This document shows positions 60,911 through 64,000 of a DNA stretch of 64,000 nucleotides, piece after piece; position 1 is the stretch's first letter; each line of letters begins with the position of its first letter. The notes under the pieces are model-generated. The model was given only the letters and a program-made list of their open reading frames with translations, did not search any database and had not been told where the DNA came from. The position numbers and the translations under genes are program-made. Source of the stretch: a bacterium (lineage in GTDB: Bacteria; UBA10199; 2-02-FULL-44-16; JAAZCA01). The DNA lies in contig JBAZOP010000001.1 of NCBI GenBank assembly GCA_041648665.1, positions 1 to 64,000 of the forward strand. The letters are read 5' to 3'.

Positions 60911-60941
60911 AGATTCTCCCCTTCTTTAAAGTAAATCTTTT

Positions 60942-62762
60942 TTACGTGGCTTCGACTTCCAGAGGAAGCCCCGTCGACGCGGCCTGTGCCATTGCACGAA
61001 ACATTGCGCTGCTCGACATCAACTCGTCATACGTCCCCGAATTCACGATCCTGCCGCCTTCAAGATGATATATCTGATCACAATATCTTACAGTCGTGAG
61101 CCTGTGCGCGATGAGGATGATCGTCTTATCATGAGCGAGGTTGTCGATCGCCTGCATGACAGCCTTTTCGGTCATGCCGTCGAGCGCACTCGTGCCTTCG
61201 TCCATTATCAGAATATCAGGATCGTGATAAAGGGCGCGCGCAATGCCAATGCGCTGGCGCTGGCCACCGCTCAAACGGACACCACGCTCGCCTATGACGG
61301 TATTGAATCCCTTCTCCAGACCACGTACGAAATCCCGTATATTTGCGATCCGAGCTGCATTCTCAACCACCTCACAGCTGATCTCGTCCTGCGATATCCC
61401 AAATGCGATATTGCGTTCCACTGTATCATCCGCAAGGAATATGTGCTGCGGCACATAGCCAATTTTATTGCGCCACACCCTGATATGCTCCCGGTCAAGC
61501 TCTTTCCCGTCAACCATGACTGAACCGGATATTGGCTCAAGAAGGCCTAAGATAACATCTACAAGCGTTGTTTTCCCTGAACCGGTCGAGCCGACGAATG
61601 CAACCGTACTGTTTTTCGGTATAACAACCGATACATTTGATAGCGCCTTGGATTGAGCGCCCGGATATTTGAAGTCAACGCATCTCAACTCTATGCCATA
61701 ATCGTATTTTATAACGAATTCTTTTTTGTCATCTTCATGCCCAAGTTCAAGGCTCCGAAAATCATTATAAAGGATATCTACGGCGGGCAGATAAAACCTG
61801 ATCTGTGTAACCGAGCGAAAGACATACTGCATCGCCGGCATTATGCGATAACCAGCCATCGCATACAGGGCCATAAGCGGCAGGGCATTGGCCACACTTC
61901 CGCGCACGGCCATATAATAGAGAATGATAAACAAAAGACCGCCGAAGACGAGGGTCTCCAGCGCATAACGCGGCAGTTGCGATATCATCTGGAAATCAGC
62001 CTGTGTCGCAGCGTAAGAATTGGCAGCTATTGAAAACCTGTGAGTAAAATCCGCCTCACGGCCCAGTGCCATGATTTCCTTGATGCCGCCGAAGAGTTCG
62101 GATGTTACCTGATACCTCTGACGGTTCATCTTCACCCTGATCTGGCCAGACTTTGCAATCCGGTGTTTAACAGCCGCATATAGACCACTATATATTCCGC
62201 CAATGAATACGACCATGACAACTGCCAGCATGGGCTCCACGGCCACTAGAAGCGCCACCATAAAGAACGAGACGACGATCTTAGCGGACATTTCAATCGA
62301 TGGGAATATTACACCGGAAACAACCTGTGACACTTCGGTTAGAATATTTTTGTTGAGATCGGCGCTGTTTCTGGAGACAAAAAAGAGATACGGTCGTCTG
62401 ACATAGTCCGCAACCAGCCTCGATGACAACGAACAATCAAGCCTACGCGTAAAGCGCACGATCCCCCGCGTCGTCAGCGCAGTAAACACGTTACTGAAGA
62501 TAAGAATAGTCAAAACCGACACACCGAGAAACATCAGAAATGTGTGAGCGGTTCCGAATGCGCCTAGCCTATATACCCATTGTAGCCAGCGGTTGGATTC
62601 GATAAGCTCCGGCGACGCAAGCACGGCCATAAATGGCATAATTGATGCGACACCGATTACTTCAATGAAGGCCATGACAAGGATGGCGCAGGAGATCCAC
62701 AACATCCTTTGGCGATCTTTGGTCGTCAGCAGGGCACTAATTTTCTTAGCGGTTTTAAGCAT
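60942..62762 (-). CDS. MsbA-like ABC transporter (permease-ATPase)
   Basis: This 606-residue half-transporter has six membrane helices (about 1-320) and an ATPase domain with Walker A VAFVGSTGSGKTTLVDVILG, signature GERGVRLSGGQRQRIGIARA, Walker B DPDILIMDEGTSALDGMTEK and the H-loop IILIAHRLTTVRYCDQI. The layout is MsbA-type. It may export or flip a lipid-linked glycan or lipid. I choose the ATG at 62762; a GTG at 62777 is possible. It lies within the same gene block as the Wzx flippase. Confidence 0.9.
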   Translation of the reverse strand: MLKTAKKISALLTTKDRQRMLWISCAILVMAFIEVIGVASIMPFMAVLASPELIESNRWLQWVYRLGAFGTAHTFLMFLGVSVLTILIFSNVFTALTTRGIVRFTRRLDCSLSSRLVADYVRRPYLFFVSRNSADLNKNILTEVSQVVSGVIFPSIEMSAKIVVSFFMVALLVAVEPMLAVVMVVFIGGIYSGLYAAVKHRIAKSGQIRVKMNRQRYQVTSELFGGIKEIMALGREADFTHRFSIAANSYAATQADFQMISQLPRYALETLVFGGLLFIILYYMAVRGSVANALPLMALYAMAGYRIMPAMQYVFRSVTQIRFYLPAVDILYNDFRSLELGHEDDKKEFVIKYDYGIELRCVDFKYPGAQSKALSNVSVVIPKNSTVAFVGSTGSGKTTLVDVILGLLEPISGSVMVDGKELDREHIRVWRNKIGYVPQHIFLADDTVERNIAFGISQDEISCEVVENAARIANIRDFVRGLEKGFNTVIGERGVRLSGGQRQRIGIARALYHDPDILIMDEGTSALDGMTEKAVMQAIDNLAHDKTIILIAHRLTTVRYCDQIYHLEGGRIVNSGTYDELMSSSAMFRAMAQAASTGLPLEVEAT

Positions 62763-62764
62763 GA

Positions 62765-63892
62765 TTACCTGTACCACACAGTCCGGTTCACATAGTCCGT
62801 GTAGCTCATGATGATGCGCACCACTTTTTTCGAGACATTATCGACATCGTAATCGGCCACGAATCGGAACTGACGGCCCTCCCCGGCCTGCTGCGACCTC
62901 ACGACCGAGATCGCCTGCACCACCTCGTCCGCATCCAGCCCGGACATGATCAAGGTACCCTCGTCCATGCCCTCTGGCCGCTCGTGTGCCTGACGGATCG
63001 TCACAGCAGGTATATTCAGGATGCACGACTCCTCGGATATGGTCCCACTGTCCGATACAACGCAGAAGGCGTGCTTCTGCATCTTGACATAATCGAAGAG
63101 GCCGAAGGGTTTCATGAACTTGATACGCTTATCGAAGTTATAATCCCCCAGCGCGTCGATCCGGCGCCTGGTGCGCGGATGCGTCGATACGATCACCGTA
63201 CGTTCGTAGGTCGATGCGATCACATTGAGCGAACACATCAGGCGCTGAAAGTTCTCTTCGCTGTCGACGTTCTCCTCGCGATGAATGCTGACCAGGAGAT
63301 ACTCAGCCGGCTTCAGCTGCAATCTATCGAGGATGTTCGACGCATCAATCTGAGGCATGTAGTAAGTCAGGATCTCCTTCTGAGGAGACCCTGTCTTAAT
63401 GATCGTATCAGGCTTAATTCCCTCGCGGAGGAGATATCGTCTCGCATGTTCCGTATATGGCATATTGATATCGCTGGTATGGTCAACAATCTTACGGTTG
63501 ATCTCTTCCGGGACCCTCAGGTCAAAGCAACGATTCCCAGCCTCCATGTGAAATATGGGTATCTTTCGCCTCTTGGCTGATATCACAGACAGGCAGCTGT
63601 TCGTGTCTCCGAGTATAAGCAGCGCATCCGGCTTCTCCTCTGCCATGACGGCATCCGCTTTTGCAATGACCTTTCCTATCGTACCAGCAGCCGTATCTTC
63701 AGCCGCATTAAGAAAATGGTCCGGTTTTCTGACACCGAGCTCCTTAAAGAAGATCTCGTTCAATTCGTAGTCATAGTTCTGACCCGTGTGAACCGAGACG
63801 TGCTTCAGGTGCCTGTCCAGTTCGCTCGTCACCCGGCTCAGCTTGATGATTTCGGGCCGTGTGCCGACAATCGTCATAACTTTGAGAGTCAT
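62765..63892 (-). CDS. Non-hydrolysing UDP-sugar 2-epimerase, FnlC/WbjD-like
   Basis: This 375-residue protein of the WecB superfamily has VMTIVGTRPEIIKLSRVTSE, ALLILGDTNSCLSVISAKRR, IFHMEAGNRCFDLRVPEEIN and FCVVSDSGTISEESCILNIP. The AGNRCFDLRVPEEINR stretch matches the FnlC/WbjD/CapG branch, which makes UDP-L-FucNAc, rather than ordinary WecB. I use ATG 63892, preceded by GGAG at 6 nt. The FnlA/FnlB partners are not visible; they may lie just outside the window. Confidence 0.9.
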   Translation of the reverse strand: MTLKVMTIVGTRPEIIKLSRVTSELDRHLKHVSVHTGQNYDYELNEIFFKELGVRKPDHFLNAAEDTAAGTIGKVIAKADAVMAEEKPDALLILGDTNSCLSVISAKRRKIPIFHMEAGNRCFDLRVPEEINRKIVDHTSDINMPYTEHARRYLLREGIKPDTIIKTGSPQKEILTYYMPQIDASNILDRLQLKPAEYLLVSIHREENVDSEENFQRLMCSLNVIASTYERTVIVSTHPRTRRRIDALGDYNFDKRIKFMKPFGLFDYVKMQKHAFCVVSDSGTISEESCILNIPAVTIRQAHERPEGMDEGTLIMSGLDADEVVQAISVVRSQQAGEGRQFRFVADYDVDNVSKKVVRIIMSYTDYVNRTVWYR

Positions 63893-63948
63893 AAATTCTC
63901 CTATATTATTAGGTCCACCAACCCTGCCCCTGCTCATTAAGGAGGGGA

Positions 63949-64000
63949 TTAGCGAAGAAGCTCTTCGGCCTCACCGACAAACTTATCTTCAATCAGAAGG
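63949..64000 (-). CDS. C-terminal end of an unidentified upstream gene
   Basis: A minus-strand frame runs from the window edge to a TAA at 63949-63951 (LLIEDKFVGEAEELLR at the end). It is separated from the FnlC-like gene by about 56 bp. In FucNAc clusters the preceding gene is often fnlB/wbjC, but too little is seen to name this one. Confidence 0.4.
   Translation of the reverse strand, partial: LLIEDKFVGEAEELLR

Overview
The window comes from a Gram-negative bacterium: there are lipoproteins with lipoboxes, an outer-membrane polysaccharide exporter, a hopanoid-type RND exporter and a type III secretion system (T3SS). The left part is GC-rich. The FHA-linked sigma-54 activator, YitT and MMPL proteins and an Asp/Gly-linker lipoprotein suggest a deltaproteobacterial-grade lineage (for example Myxococcota-like). 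This placement is inference; no rRNA or tRNA gene was seen.

Region 1 (1-18.0 kb) is a T3SS locus. It opens with the 3' part of an FHA/sigma-54 activator. Next come two LcrH/SycD-like TPR chaperones, each beside a candidate secreted protein. The export apparatus follows on the minus strand: a FliA-like sigma factor, inner rod SctI, a FliG-like protein, SctL, SctN, SctO, SctP, SctQ split into FliM-like and FliN-like proteins, a FliO-like protein, SctR, SctS and SctT. SctJ and a small TPR protein lie further along, with several small probable secreted proteins. The order FliG-H-I-J-K-M-N-O-P-Q-R is that of the flagellar fli operons, although SctI and the lipoprotein SctJ are non-flagellar. Two sigma-54 promoters precede the operon of the FliA-like sigma factor and the operon of secreted protein plus chaperone. 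Two near-identical sigma-28-like promoters precede the small late genes. This looks like a flagellar-style cascade (sigma-54 activator, then alternative sigma, then late substrates) driving a secretion system. SctU, SctV, SctC and SctD are not in the window.

Region 2 (18.1-23.7 kb) holds envelope genes: a DUF4349 lipoprotein, a YitT family membrane protein, a lipoprotein with an Asp/Gly linker and a Cys cluster, and a large MMPL/HpnN-like exporter.

Region 3 (23.8-64 kb) is a surface polysaccharide locus entirely on the minus strand. It has Wzz and Wza homologues, a WbpV-WbpL-WbpM-like cassette for starting chains on a 6-deoxy-HexNAc, a Wzx flippase, an MsbA-like ABC transporter, two DegT-type aminotransferases, and at least six glycosyltransferases. 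There are also several acyltransferases and methyltransferases, a B12-type radical SAM protein, and an FnlC/WbjD-like epimerase. Two separate nonulosonic (sialic-type) acid gene sets are present: NeuC/NeuB/NeuA plus an amidotransferase, and a SAF-less NeuB plus a NeuA-phosphatase fusion. From about 43.5 to 60 kb the DNA is clearly more AT-rich, as expected for a transferred cassette.

The most notable items are the flagellum-like T3SS with its two-tier promoters, a gene broken at a G10 tract (possible phase variation), two adjacent nucleotidyltransferase-fold proteins, and a DegT homologue whose PLP lysine is replaced by arginine. A 127-bp MITE-like element with 16-bp inverted repeats lies between the wzz and wza homologues.
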